Origin: Paraburkholderia sediminicola
Lineage (GTDB): Bacteria; Pseudomonadota; Gammaproteobacteria; Burkholderiales; Burkholderiaceae
DNA length: 64,000 nt
NCBI RefSeq assembly: GCF_902859805.1
Contig: NZ_CADIKC010000004.1
Location: forward strand, 124,001 to 188,000
Reading direction: 5' to 3'
Positions 35,446 to 44,087 of this stretch are shown here, piece after piece. The position numbers and the translations under genes were made by a program. Under the pieces are notes generated by a model that was not told where the DNA came from, did no database searches, and was given only the letters and a program-made list of their open reading frames with translations. Positions within the stretch are counted from its first letter, which is position 1. Every line of letters begins with the position of its first letter.

Positions 35446-37196
35446 TGAACGCCATGCACCAGGTGCGCGACACGCGAGGCTTTGCGTTTGAATCGACGCT
35501 CAGCAAAGTGGCGCGCGTGCTGACCGGGCAATACGGCGTGACGGTCGTTTTCAGTCCGGATGGCCCGCGTGTGGAACCCGGTCGCATCGTGATTCCCGAC
35601 TACGAGTTGAGCGGCGGCGTCGAGCGCGACGTGCTGATCGGCTACCTGGATCTGCTGGTGGCACGCGCCAAGCATTCGTCGCTCGCGCAGATGGACGCGC
35701 TGCCGCCAGGCGTTGAGGCGAATCTCGCGCAGGTCATCGAGGATCGCCGCGTTTGCGCTCAACTGCTCGACGAGTATCCGGGCGCGCGCTGGTTCGTCGG
35801 CAAACTGCGTGTGCATGCCGCCGAGCAGGCGCGGCAGCGCTGGCCGAAGCTGCATTGGCGTGACCGGCTGGTCTGGCTGGTGGAGCGAGCGCTGTGGGAC
35901 GAACAGCCGACCCGTACCGAAGCGAGCCACTCCCTGCTGGCCGCGCTGCACGCCGCCCAGGATCTGCTGGACGAGTCGCGCAGAAGCCGTTCGACCGAGC
36001 AAAGCATTGCCGCAGCGCAGGCCCTGGTGGCGCGCGTGCGGGCTTTATCGGCGGGCGACGTCAACAGCATGGTGTTCACCGCGGATCCGGTTGAAGATAT
36101 CGACACGGAAACCGCCGCGTCTTCCTCAGCGCCACTCAACGATGACGACGCGGCCCTGCCCGACCAGGACAACGCTGCCTCACCGCCCTCCGATAAAGGC
36201 GGTGGCGCGCAAGCGGAAAATGCGGTGGGCATGGGGCAATCGCTGGCCGATGCACAGCAGGCGTCGGCACGTTCCGAAGGCGAAGCCGGTGTGGTACCGG
36301 ACACCACCCGCGCGCGGCTATCGATTCCGCTCGCCACCGAATTCGACGAGATCACCGACGTCACCGGTCAAGGCGACAGCGCGACGTGGCGCGAGCTTCG
36401 CGCGCAGGCCCGGGCAGACACCGCGCCCCTCAAGGAGAAACTGGAGCGTGCGCTGAGCGCCGACGAACGCATTCGTTGGCGCCGCGAACAGGAACGCGGC
36501 GAGATCGACCGCACCGCGCTCGCCAAACTGGCGACCTCGCCCGGTTACCGCACGCCGTTTCGCACGCAGCGGGCAGCCAAAGGGCGCGACGTTGCCGTGA
36601 GCTTGCTGATCGATCGCAGCGGCTCGATGGCCGGGCGCAAGATCGAGCTCGCGCGCCTGTGCGCGACCGCGCTGTGCGATGCGTTGACGCAGTTATCGTT
36701 CGACTGCGAAGTGCTTGGCTATTGCTCGCTCGAGTCCGCGCCGATGAAGCAACTGTATGAGCGGCAACTCGCGGCCGGCGCGGATCTGCAGCGCTATAAC
36801 CGCTTTGTCGAGCGACTCGATCTGAAAGTCTACAAACGCTTTGGTTCGATCGATCCAAGCGGGATCGCCACGATCGATTGCGGTCACGAGAATCCGGACG
36901 GCGAGGCGCTCGCCTGGGCTGCGACGCGGCTCGCGGACCAGCAGGCCGAACGGCGCATCCTGATCGTGTTCTCGGATGGCTATCCGTCGACCGGCGACGG
37001 CGATCCACAGGTATTGCGCCACGATCTGCGCGAACGCGTCGCGGCGATCCAGAAACGCGGCATCGAACTGCTGGGGATCGGCGTGCTGACCGATGCGGTC
37101 GAGGACTTCTATCCGCACAACGTGGTGGTGAGCCGCCTGGCCGAATTGCCGTCGACCGTTTTCTCGGTGTTGAGTTCGATGCTGCTGACGCGCTAA
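35445..37196 (+). CDS. CobT-like von Willebrand factor A (VWA) protein
   Basis: This 583-residue cytoplasmic protein has an N-terminal CobT-like half (1-215: VARVLTGQYGVTVVFSPDGP, DEYPGARWFVGKLRVHAAEQ), an acidic, low-complexity linker (about 215-285), then a VWA domain from about 380 with the metal-ion-dependent adhesion site LLIDRSGSMAGRK (DxSxS) and later IVFSDGYPSTGDGDP. It is the presumed partner of the AAA ATPase upstream, as in MoxR/VWA and CobS/CobT complexes that insert metal or activate a client enzyme. The client is not known. It has no Shine-Dalgarno site and its start lies in a 9-bp repeat, so translation could be coupled to the upstream gene. Confidence 0.87.
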   Translation: MNAMHQVRDTRGFAFESTLSKVARVLTGQYGVTVVFSPDGPRVEPGRIVIPDYELSGGVERDVLIGYLDLLVARAKHSSLAQMDALPPGVEANLAQVIEDRRVCAQLLDEYPGARWFVGKLRVHAAEQARQRWPKLHWRDRLVWLVERALWDEQPTRTEASHSLLAALHAAQDLLDESRRSRSTEQSIAAAQALVARVRALSAGDVNSMVFTADPVEDIDTETAASSSAPLNDDDAALPDQDNAASPPSDKGGGAQAENAVGMGQSLADAQQASARSEGEAGVVPDTTRARLSIPLATEFDEITDVTGQGDSATWRELRAQARADTAPLKEKLERALSADERIRWRREQERGEIDRTALAKLATSPGYRTPFRTQRAAKGRDVAVSLLIDRSGSMAGRKIELARLCATALCDALTQLSFDCEVLGYCSLESAPMKQLYERQLAAGADLQRYNRFVERLDLKVYKRFGSIDPSGIATIDCGHENPDGEALAWAATRLADQQAERRILIVFSDGYPSTGDGDPQVLRHDLRERVAAIQKRGIELLGIGVLTDAVEDFYPHNVVVSRLAELPSTVFSVLSSMLLTR

Positions 37197-37201
37197 CGCG
37201 C

Positions 37202-38035
37202 CTACGCCAGTTGCGGCTCGAACGGATACTGATCGATCTCCCCGTTCCGCGCGACCACGACCGTGCTCTCCGGAATCTCTTCCCACCAGTCCGGCAGATC
37301 CGAGAGCGGTTCCGACAACACCAGGAACGCATCTTCACCCGCCGCCGCGATGCGCGGGTCGTCTGGATACAGCTCGTGCAGATGCCGGAACGAGGTGCTG
37401 TGGAAAAGCGAGCGCGACTGCCCTTCGCTCGAATAGCGAACCGCGACGATCTGCTCGCCGTCCGTGGCGCACACGGTCATGTTCAGCGGCTCATCGACAT
37501 CGTGTTTGCGCCCGATGTCCTCGACAAAACCCACCATCCGCTCAAGCGCGGTAACCGGCGCGAGTTCGAGACCGAAAGTCAGCGCGAGAAAAAACAGCAC
37601 CTCGGAATCCGTTGACCCTTCGATTGACGGGAACAGCTCGGGATCGATCGCCAGCATCAGATCGCGGCGTACGAGCGGAAAGTTGCGCACCAGCCCGTTA
37701 TGCATGAACAGCCATCGGCCGTAACGGAACGGATGACAGTTGGTCTCCTGCGACGGCGTGCCGGTGGCCGCCCGGATGTGCGCGACGAACAGCGGCGCAC
37801 GGATCGCCCGCGCCGCCTCGCGCAGATTGCGGTCGCTCCACGCGGGCTGGATGCAGCGATAGCGAAACGGGATGTCGGTGGGATGACCGTACCAGCCGAT
37901 GCCGAACCCATCGCCGTTCGTGGTGGTCTGGCCGAGCCGCGAATGCAGGCTCTGGTCGATCAGGGAGTGTTTGGCGTTGAACAGCACGGTTTCGAGTTGC
38001 AGCGCGTTACCGGTATAAGCGAGCCAGCGGCACAT
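37202..38035 (-). CDS. Class II glutamine amidotransferase (YafJ-like)
   Basis: This 277-residue enzyme begins MCRWLAYTG, placing the catalytic N-terminal Cys directly after the initiator Met. This fixes the start at 38035, where GGAGGGG lies upstream. Ntn-hydrolase features follow: GFGIGWYGHPTD, VAHIRAATGTPSQETNCHPF, FMHNGLVRNFPLVRRDL and GSTDSEVLFFLAL. Family members take ammonia from glutamine; YafJ-type proteins have no defined acceptor. The gene converges on the VWA gene with a 5-nt gap and is 85 nt downstream of marC on the same strand. Confidence 0.93.
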   Translation of the reverse strand: MCRWLAYTGNALQLETVLFNAKHSLIDQSLHSRLGQTTTNGDGFGIGWYGHPTDIPFRYRCIQPAWSDRNLREAARAIRAPLFVAHIRAATGTPSQETNCHPFRYGRWLFMHNGLVRNFPLVRRDLMLAIDPELFPSIEGSTDSEVLFFLALTFGLELAPVTALERMVGFVEDIGRKHDVDEPLNMTVCATDGEQIVAVRYSSEGQSRSLFHSTSFRHLHELYPDDPRIAAAGEDAFLVLSEPLSDLPDWWEEIPESTVVVARNGEIDQYPFEPQLA

Positions 38036-38120
38036 GAGTTCCCCTCCGGTTGCGACGTAAGGCGACGAAATGTCTGACGAAGCTCGCACAGCCTCGACCG
38101 GGCTCGCGTGCCGCCGACCG

Positions 38121-38798
38121 CTATTTGACCACGGGTTGCATCTGCGCGATCGGTATCAGGAACTCCGAAAAACCGGTCAGGATAATCTGCACGCCAATGC
38201 ACAGCAGCAGAAACGACGAGACACGCATCGCGACCTTGGTGCCGTCCACGCCGAGATACTTGGCGAACACCACCGCGCGGCTGTAAATCAGATACACGGT
38301 GGCCGCCACCAGCAGCGAGATCACCACCGATGCGATGCTCGACAGCACGAACGCCGAGAGCTTATGCGTGCGGTTCGCGGTCAGCGCGACCGCCGTGGCG
38401 ATCGAACCCGGCCCGGTGGTGAGTGGAATGGTGAGTGGGAAGAACGCCTTCGACATGGCGTTATCCGCGTCCACGCGTTTGACCGCCGGCTGCTCGGCCG
38501 GTTGCGTGTCGGGCGCGTTGAGCATCTGCCAGCCGCCGACCGCGACCGCGAGGCCCCCGCCGATGCGCAAGGCCTCCATGGAGATGCCGAAGAAATGAAG
38601 AATCGGGGTGCCGACAAAGAAGGCGACAAGCAACACGCACATGACGTTGAAGGCGATTTTCTTGGCGAGCGCCGTGCGGTCTTCCGTAGTGAGCGATGCT
38701 GTCCGGTCGAGAAAGACGAACGCCATGCCGATTGGGTTGATGATGCTGATCAGCCCGGTAAAGCCAAAGAGAATGTCCGAGATCAGACTTTCGACCAT
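38121..38798 (-). CDS. MarC/UPF0056 family integral membrane protein
   Basis: This 225-residue protein has about six hydrophobic segments with the family pattern FTGLISIINPIGMAFVFLD near the N-terminus, ALRIGGGLAVAVGGWQML centrally, AFFPLTIPLTTGPGSIATAVAL and LGVDGTKVAMRVSSFLLLCIGVQIILTGF at the end. MarC was once linked to multiple-antibiotic resistance but the function is unsettled. The frame begins at a TTG (38804); I use the ATG at 38798 (MVESLISDIL), with GGA upstream. The gene precedes the amidotransferase. Confidence 0.92.
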   Translation of the reverse strand: MVESLISDILFGFTGLISIINPIGMAFVFLDRTASLTTEDRTALAKKIAFNVMCVLLVAFFVGTPILHFFGISMEALRIGGGLAVAVGGWQMLNAPDTQPAEQPAVKRVDADNAMSKAFFPLTIPLTTGPGSIATAVALTANRTHKLSAFVLSSIASVVISLLVAATVYLIYSRAVVFAKYLGVDGTKVAMRVSSFLLLCIGVQIILTGFSEFLIPIAQMQPVVK

Positions 38799-39145
38799 AT
38801 GCAATCCGTTTCGGGCAGCGGCGCGGGCGGGCTGATCGACTGACTGCCCACCGGCGCGCCACGCCAGGTTGAAATGCCGGACGCCTTCGGGCGGTCCAGA
38901 TTGTTGCTCGCGTTGCGTGGCTCAGATGATATCGCGGCGCGGCACGCAAATTGGCGAAAAACAGGGCGATGCAAACAGCGCGCGGCGCTGCACCGCAGCA
39001 GACGAGCGCCGAAAGATGCGCGCGCAACTTTCGAAAAGCCTACACTTTTTTGACTTACTTTACGTAACAGAACCATCAGGCATACAGTCCCCAGCGAAGC
39101 CGCACTTTCAACGAGACGTACTTACCGGTTCGAGGAGTCGCCCCT
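38799..39145. other. Divergent promoter region, marC and symporter operon
   Basis: This 347-bp region separates marC (leftward) from the DUF3311-symporter pair (rightward). An AT-richer stretch around 39040-39070 includes TTGACT and the palindrome TTACGTAA, a candidate promoter or operator for the symporter. No gene is supported. Confidence 0.4.
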
Positions 39146-39361
39146 ATGTTGCTTCGTGTACTCGCCGCGCTGCCGTTCATCGGCATTCTGCTCGGCGTCC
39201 CGTTTGTGAATCGTGTCGAGCCGCTGGTGCTCGGCATGCCGTTCGTGCTGGCCTGGATCGTCATGTGGGTGGTGCTGAGCTCGATCATCATGGCGATCAT
39301 CTACCGTCTGGACCCGAGCAACCGGCAGCTTGCCACTGATGCCGAGGAGGTCCGGTCATGA
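39146..39361 (+). CDS. DUF3311 small membrane protein, symporter partner
   Basis: This 71-residue protein has two transmembrane helices (about 4-24 ALPFIGILLGVPFV and 30-55 LGMPFVLAWIVMWVVLSSIIMAI) and a short polar C-terminus. DUF3311 proteins are encoded directly before sodium:solute symporters and probably assist or assemble with them. GAGGAG lies 9 nt before the ATG. Its stop overlaps the symporter start (ATGA, 4 nt), so translation is coupled. Confidence 0.9.
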   Translation: MLLRVLAALPFIGILLGVPFVNRVEPLVLGMPFVLAWIVMWVVLSSIIMAIIYRLDPSNRQLATDAEEVRS

Positions 39362-40830
39362 GCGCACTCGTCATCATTGCGGCCATTACGCTGTTTGCGC
39401 TGTACCTGGGCGTGCGCGCGCGGCGCGGCCACGACATGAGTCTCGAACAATGGACCGTGGGCGGCCGCAGTTTCGGCACCGCGTTCGTGTTCCTGCTGAT
39501 GGCGGGCGAAATCTACACCACCTTCACCTTCCTCGGCGGCAGTGGCTTTGCTTATGGCAAGGGCGCGCCGGTCTACTACATTCTTGCCTACGGCACGCTC
39601 GCGTACATCCTCTCGTACTGGATGCTGCCGCCCATCTGGCGTTACGCGAAGAATCACCATCTCGTCTCGCAGCCGCACTTCTTCGCGCGCAAATACGATA
39701 GCCCTGCGCTCGGCACCCTGGTTGCGCTGGTCGGCGTGGCGGCGTTGATTCCGTACCTCGTGCTGCAACTCAAGGGACTCGGCATCATCGTCGCGACCGC
39801 CTCGTATGGCGCGATTTCATCGACGGCGGCTATATGGATCGGCGCCGCGGTGGTGACGGCTTACGTGATCGTCTCCGGCGTGCGCGGCTCCGCGTGGAAT
39901 TCGGTGGTGAAGGATCTGCTGATTCTGGCGATCGTGCTGTTCCTCGGCATTTATCTGCCCTTGCACTACTACGGCGGCTTCGGCGAGATGTTCCATGCCA
40001 TCGACGCCGCGCGCCCGGGCTTCCTGACCTTCCCGGCGAAGGGTTCGAGCGTGACCTGGTTCCAGTCGACCGTGCTTCTGACCGCGTTGGGCTTCTTCAT
40101 GTGGCCGCATACGTTCGGTTCGATTTTCACAGCGAAGGACGAGCGTATTTTCCGGCGCAACGCGATGGTGCTGCCGCTGTACCAGTTGATTCTGCTGTTC
40201 GTGTTCTTCGTGGGCTTCGCGGCGACGCTGAAGGTGCCGGGCCTGAAGGGTGGCGACATCGACCTCTCGCTGTTCCGTTTGTCCTTGCAGACCTTCGATC
40301 CGTGGTTTGTCGGCGTGATTGGCGCGGCCGGGATTCTGACCGCGCTGGTGCCGGGCTCGATGATTCTGACGTCGGCGTCCACGCTGCTCGCCAACGACGT
40401 GTACCGCGGCATGGTGAGCCGCAATGCCTCGGATGCAACGGTGGCGAACCTCGCACGCCTCCTGGTGCCGGTGGTGGCGCTGGTGGCGGTGGGCTTTACG
40501 TTGCATGGCGGCGAGACGATCGTGGCGTTGCTGCTGATGGGTTATAGCTTCGTGACCCAGCTGTTTCCAGCGGTGATCTGCAGTTTGCTGCCGCACAACC
40601 GGGCGACCAAGTACGGCGCGTTTTGCGGCATTCTTGCAGGCGTTGCAGTCGTCACGGTAACGACGACCATGCATCTGAGTATCGGGCAGATAATGCCGTT
40701 CCTGCCCGACGCGCTGAAGGACATCAATATCGGCTTCCTCGCATTGGCCGTGAACGTGATTGTCTTTGCCCTGGTGAGCGCTGTGACGCAGCCGCGCTCG
40801 GTTGAGCAGACCCACGCGCCGGTGCATTGA
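39358..40830 (+). CDS. Sodium:solute symporter (SSS family), MctP-like
   Basis: This 490-residue permease with about 13 hydrophobic segments belongs to the sodium:solute symporter family. Characteristic stretches are WTVGGRSFGTAFVFLLMAGE, YTTFTFLGGSGFAYG, FFMWPHTFGSIFTAKDERIF and PGSMILTSASTLLANDVYRG. Pairing with a DUF3311 partner and these motifs resemble MctP-type carriers of monocarboxylates such as lactate, pyruvate or acetate; the exact substrate is an inference. A transporter of this kind would fit acetate made by the phosphoketolase-acetate kinase pair. A terminator follows at 40867-40903. Confidence 0.93.
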   Translation: MSALVIIAAITLFALYLGVRARRGHDMSLEQWTVGGRSFGTAFVFLLMAGEIYTTFTFLGGSGFAYGKGAPVYYILAYGTLAYILSYWMLPPIWRYAKNHHLVSQPHFFARKYDSPALGTLVALVGVAALIPYLVLQLKGLGIIVATASYGAISSTAAIWIGAAVVTAYVIVSGVRGSAWNSVVKDLLILAIVLFLGIYLPLHYYGGFGEMFHAIDAARPGFLTFPAKGSSVTWFQSTVLLTALGFFMWPHTFGSIFTAKDERIFRRNAMVLPLYQLILLFVFFVGFAATLKVPGLKGGDIDLSLFRLSLQTFDPWFVGVIGAAGILTALVPGSMILTSASTLLANDVYRGMVSRNASDATVANLARLLVPVVALVAVGFTLHGGETIVALLLMGYSFVTQLFPAVICSLLPHNRATKYGAFCGILAGVAVVTVTTTMHLSIGQIMPFLPDALKDINIGFLALAVNVIVFALVSAVTQPRSVEQTHAPVH

Positions 40831-40866
40831 GGGTTTCTTTGTAGCTGTTGTCCTGAATAGCAGTTG

Positions 40867-40903
40867 AAGGGGCTGGTCGCTTTGGGCGCCAGCCCCTTTT
40901 TTT
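40867..40903 (+). terminator. Rho-independent terminator after the symporter
   Basis: A 10-bp stem AAGGGGCTGG / CCAGCCCCTT with a 12-nt loop runs into a T tract. It lies 37 bp after the symporter stop codon. Confidence 0.9.
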
Positions 40904-40970
40904 CACGAATCGCGTTAGACTTCGCCCGAATTGAAGTCGATCGAATCGAATGAGTATGCGGAGCGAATGA

Positions 40971-41618
40971 ATGGACTATCGTCTTTACTACTCGCCGGGC
41001 GCGGCAAGCATGGCCGTTCACTGGATGCTGATTGAAATGGGCATTCCGTTCGACGTCCAGCTTGTCGACATCGACGCCGGCAATCAGCGGAACCCCGACT
41101 ATCTGCAGCTGAATCCCGCAGGCCGCGTGCCCACGCTGGTGGTCGACGGAGCGCCGCGCCACGAGTCAACCGCATTGCTGATGCTGCTCGCCGAGCGGCA
41201 TCCTGAAGCCGCCCTCGCGCCAGTGCCGGGTTCCGCCGACCGGGCTGCGTGGCTGGAACTGATGATCTATCTGGCCAACACGTTGCTGCCCGCCATGCGT
41301 GACTGGTTCTACGCAGACGTCGACGGGGACCCTGCCGGTGCCGCAGGCGTTCAAGCGCTTGCGCGGCGCCGCATCGAAGAAGCCTGTGACCAGCTCGACG
41401 CCGGTCTCGCCGACGGACGTGACTATCTGATCGGCGGCAAGCTCAGCACGGCCGATTTCCTCGCGGTCGTGATAATGCGCTGGACACGCAATATGCCGCG
41501 CCCCGCACTCGGCTGGCCACATCTTGCGCGCTATATCCGCGGGTTGCGGGCGCTGCCCTCGTTCATCGAATTGAATGCGCGAGAAGGGCTTACCGAATGG
41601 CGCAACCAGGATGATTGA
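40971..41618 (+). CDS. Glutathione S-transferase family protein
   Basis: This 215-residue cytoplasmic enzyme has an N-terminal thioredoxin-like domain (MDYRLYYSPGAASMAVHWML with catalytic Ser10 or Ser/Tyr nearby, LNPAGRVPTLVVDGAP with cis-Pro, HESTALLMLLAERHP) and an all-helical C-terminal domain from about residue 90, including YLIGGKLSTADFLAVVI. It conjugates or exchanges glutathione on electrophiles; the substrate is unknown. GGAG lies 8 nt before ATG 40971. It lies directly upstream of the metal-handling genes but on its own transcript. Confidence 0.92.
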   Translation: MDYRLYYSPGAASMAVHWMLIEMGIPFDVQLVDIDAGNQRNPDYLQLNPAGRVPTLVVDGAPRHESTALLMLLAERHPEAALAPVPGSADRAAWLELMIYLANTLLPAMRDWFYADVDGDPAGAAGVQALARRRIEEACDQLDAGLADGRDYLIGGKLSTADFLAVVIMRWTRNMPRPALGWPHLARYIRGLRALPSFIELNAREGLTEWRNQDD

Positions 41619-41688
41619 TGCGAGCGCGACCAGTTTGCGCTCGCCGGCGGTTGGGTTGGCATGACTGCGCGGGTGTGAACAGCGTCGA

Positions 41689-42534
41689 TTAGTTCGAGTT
41701 CGCCCGCGTGCCGACGATCACGATGCCGCGTGACAGCCCGCTCACGTTGTCGACCGCTTGCGCCGCTGCGTACAGTTGCGTGACCGGTACCCAGACCGCC
41801 GGATACTTGTAGCGCGCCACGTCGAGAAGCAGCGCGCTGTCGCTCGCCGCGTCGTAGGCGGCAAGTGGCGACCAGTGACCGCCCCCTGCTTCGCCTATCT
41901 CCACTCGCCTGAAGTTCAATAACGCAAAGCGGTCGCTGTGACTCGTCGTGTCACGAATCAGATCGCGAAACTGACCGAGTGTCAGGTCGCCGGCATGGAA
42001 TTTCCTCACCTCGACAGGAAACGCGCTTAGCGCTGTGCCGAGCTGGTCGAGCGTCATGCCCTCCCTCGATACTCGCGCGGCGTTGGCCACCTGCGGATCG
42101 ATGCTGCGAAAAAAATCCTCTTGCGAGAAGAAGGGGAAATCCGGGTACTGCGTCGACTCGGGACGCCGAATGCCCAATGCATTGAGCGCCATCACCGAAG
42201 TCGCGACCGAACAATAGGCTTCGTTGCGCTGCGTTTCGAAGTACTGCGACAGCGGCCAGTACGACTGGTTATGGGTGGCGGCTATCAAGCGCGTCTGGCC
42301 AGTTGACTGCGTCAGCGCGATCAGGTTCGGCGGGACGGGCAGCGGCCCGTCGGCTGCGCGCGCCATGCCCGCTGCGGCGGCTTGATGCGTATCTTGATGC
42401 GCGGTTTGATCCGTGACTTGATTTGCGGCTGGTGGCAGCGGCGCGCAGGCCGCCAGTGTTGCCGTCAGCACAACAACAATCCACTCAGGCCGGCTTACGC
42501 GCTCGATGGCGCGCATCAACGAATATCTGGACAT
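41689..42534 (-). CDS. Phytochelatin-synthase-like exported lipoprotein
   Basis: This 281-residue protein has a lipoprotein-type signal (IVVVLTATLAACAPLPP; lipobox Cys near residue 30) and a papain-like phytochelatin synthase domain from about residue 95. Catalytic features are the Cys in NEAYCSVATSVMALNALG, His in GGGHWSPLAAY and Asp in LLLDVARYKYPAVWV. Bacterial homologues hydrolyse glutathione to gamma-glutamylcysteine or make short phytochelatins that bind metals. A periplasmic, lipid-anchored location is predicted. I set the start at 42534 (MSRYSL) because GAAGGG lies just upstream; the frame opens to 42624. It is divergent to DmeR/DmeF, with 194 bp between, suggesting a metal-response role. 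Confidence 0.88.
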   Translation of the reverse strand: MSRYSLMRAIERVSRPEWIVVVLTATLAACAPLPPAANQVTDQTAHQDTHQAAAAGMARAADGPLPVPPNLIALTQSTGQTRLIAATHNQSYWPLSQYFETQRNEAYCSVATSVMALNALGIRRPESTQYPDFPFFSQEDFFRSIDPQVANAARVSREGMTLDQLGTALSAFPVEVRKFHAGDLTLGQFRDLIRDTTSHSDRFALLNFRRVEIGEAGGGHWSPLAAYDAASDSALLLDVARYKYPAVWVPVTQLYAAAQAVDNVSGLSRGIVIVGTRANSN

Positions 42535-42697
42535 TAACCCTTCCGCTGCGGATGACTTCGGAACGACTTCGGCCGTACCAACGCGTTTTTCACCCTGCGT
42601 CGGCAAGCTTCGATTTTTTAACACGAAACGGATTGGCGCGTGAATGTGCGGCCCGGAAGCAGACGAACTGAATCGTCTCCGCTCGATCTGATAACAT

Positions 42698-42714
42698 ATA
42701 CCCCCCTAGGGTAT
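42698..42714 (+). promoter_or_regulatory. DmeR/RcnR-type operator
   Basis: ATACCCCCCTAGGGTAT has arms ATACCC/GGGTAT and the C-tract expected of CsoR/RcnR/FrmR repressor operators. It ends 14 bp before the repressor ATG, so it should give autoregulation of the repressor-dmeF operon. The divergent phytochelatin-synthase-like gene is 164 bp away and might be affected too. Confidence 0.85.
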
Positions 42715-42728
42715 TTTCTGGAACAGTC

Positions 42729-43004
42729 ATGGGTCACACGATTCGGGAAAAACAGAAACTTCTCAACCGCGTTCGCCGCATCAAGGGGCAGATCGAGGCC
42801 ATAGAACGCGCACTCGAAGACGAACGCGGCTGCGCCGACGTCCTTCAGCAGATCACCAGTTGCCGCGGCGCGATGAATGGTCTGCTGGCGGTCGTGCTCG
42901 AGGACCACATCAGAAATCACCTGGTAGATGCGCATACAGACGAAGACCCTGCTGGCAGCGCAACCGAACAACTCATCGAAGTTGTTCACAGCTATTTCAA
43001 GTAA
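42729..43004 (+). CDS. dmeR: Metal-sensing repressor, FrmR/RcnR (CsoR) family, DmeR-type
   Basis: This 91-residue four-helix repressor has the signature MGHTIREKQKLLNRVRRIKGQIEAIERALE, then CADVLQQITSCRGAMNGLLAVVLEDHIRNHLVD. The conserved His3, the Cys in DERGCADVLQ and His60-type residues form the W-X-Y-Z metal sensor pattern of Ni/Co-responsive RcnR and DmeR proteins. It binds DNA when apo and releases it on metal binding. It precedes dmeF by 13 nt, the known DmeRF arrangement. The operator at 42698-42714 is directly upstream. Confidence 0.92.
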   Translation: MGHTIREKQKLLNRVRRIKGQIEAIERALEDERGCADVLQQITSCRGAMNGLLAVVLEDHIRNHLVDAHTDEDPAGSATEQLIEVVHSYFK

Positions 43005-43017
43005 ACCGGAGCAGGAC

Positions 43018-44085
43018 ATGAGTGACTTCAGAAACGCTGCTTTCGGCGCGGGACACGATCATATTTTTCTGGGCGCGGCCCATGAACAGAACGAACGTAG
43101 AACATGGGCGGTGATCGCTTTGTGTGCCGTGATGATGGTTGCCGAAATCGTTGGCGGCAGCCTGTTCGGCTCACTGGCGCTCGTGGCGGATGGCCTGCAC
43201 ATGTCGACGCACGCGGGGGCGATGCTGATCGCGGCGCTCGCCTATACGTATGCGCGCAAGCATGCGAGCGACTCACGCTTTGTATTCGGTACCGGCAAAC
43301 TGGGCGACCTCGCGGGATTCACGAGCGCCATTGCGCTCGCCATGATTGCGCTGCTGATCGGTTACGAAGCCGTGTCGCGCTTTCTCTCGCCGGTGCCCAT
43401 TCATTTCGGTGAAGCGATTCCGATTGCCGTGGCCGGGCTGCTGGTGAATCTGGCCAGCGTGTGGCTGTTGCGTGGCGATCATCACGGGCACAGTCATGGG
43501 CATGGTCATGAACACGGACATCACGGTCACGGTCACGAGCACGACGAACACGCTCACGGCCACGAGGATCACGCTCACGCAGAAGGCCATGCTCACGGCG
43601 CGCACGACAACCACGCTCACGCGGCCCATCACGATGCCGAAAGCGCAGCGCAGCGGGATCACAACATCCGCTCGGCCTACATTCACGTGATTGCGGACGC
43701 CGCGGTGTCGGTACTGGCCATCATCGGTCTCGTTCTCGCGCGTGAATTCGGCTGGCTCTGGATGGACCCGCTCGCCGGCATCATCGGTGCGCTGGTGATT
43801 GCAAACTGGTCATACGGGCTGATGCGCGACACGGGCGCGATCCTGCTCGATATCAACCCCGACCAGCGCATGACGGAGAATGTGCGTCACGCTATCGAAG
43901 ACAACGGCGACAAGGTGCTCGACCTGCACGTCTGGCGCGTGGGTCCCGGTCATATGAGTGCGGTAATATCCGTCGCGACCCAGGAAACGCGGCATGACTC
44001 GCGTTTCTATCATGCGTTGCTAAAGCGCTTTAACGGACTCTCGCACGTTACCGTCGAAGTCAACCCAACGGAGCTGATCGCCTGA
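43018..44085 (+). CDS. dmeF: Cobalt/nickel efflux transporter DmeF (CDF family)
   Basis: This 355-residue cation diffusion facilitator exports divalent cobalt and nickel. N-terminal SDFRNAAFGAGHDHIFLGA is typical of DmeF. About six transmembrane helices include the metal-site pattern LVADGLHMSTHAGAML (HxxxD type) and YIHVIADAAVSVLAI. Between helices IV and V is a very His-rich loop with dozens of His residues (for example HGHGHEHGHHGHGHEHDEHAHG, about residues 160-215) that binds or buffers metal. The C-terminal domain ends HVTVEVNPTELIA. I set the start at 43018, since the frame opens earlier (42928) but overlaps dmeR. It is translated with DUF1289 2 nt downstream. Confidence 0.95.
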   Translation: MSDFRNAAFGAGHDHIFLGAAHEQNERRTWAVIALCAVMMVAEIVGGSLFGSLALVADGLHMSTHAGAMLIAALAYTYARKHASDSRFVFGTGKLGDLAGFTSAIALAMIALLIGYEAVSRFLSPVPIHFGEAIPIAVAGLLVNLASVWLLRGDHHGHSHGHGHEHGHHGHGHEHDEHAHGHEDHAHAEGHAHGAHDNHAHAAHHDAESAAQRDHNIRSAYIHVIADAAVSVLAIIGLVLAREFGWLWMDPLAGIIGALVIANWSYGLMRDTGAILLDINPDQRMTENVRHAIEDNGDKVLDLHVWRVGPGHMSAVISVATQETRHDSRFYHALLKRFNGLSHVTVEVNPTELIA

Positions 44086-44087
44086 AG

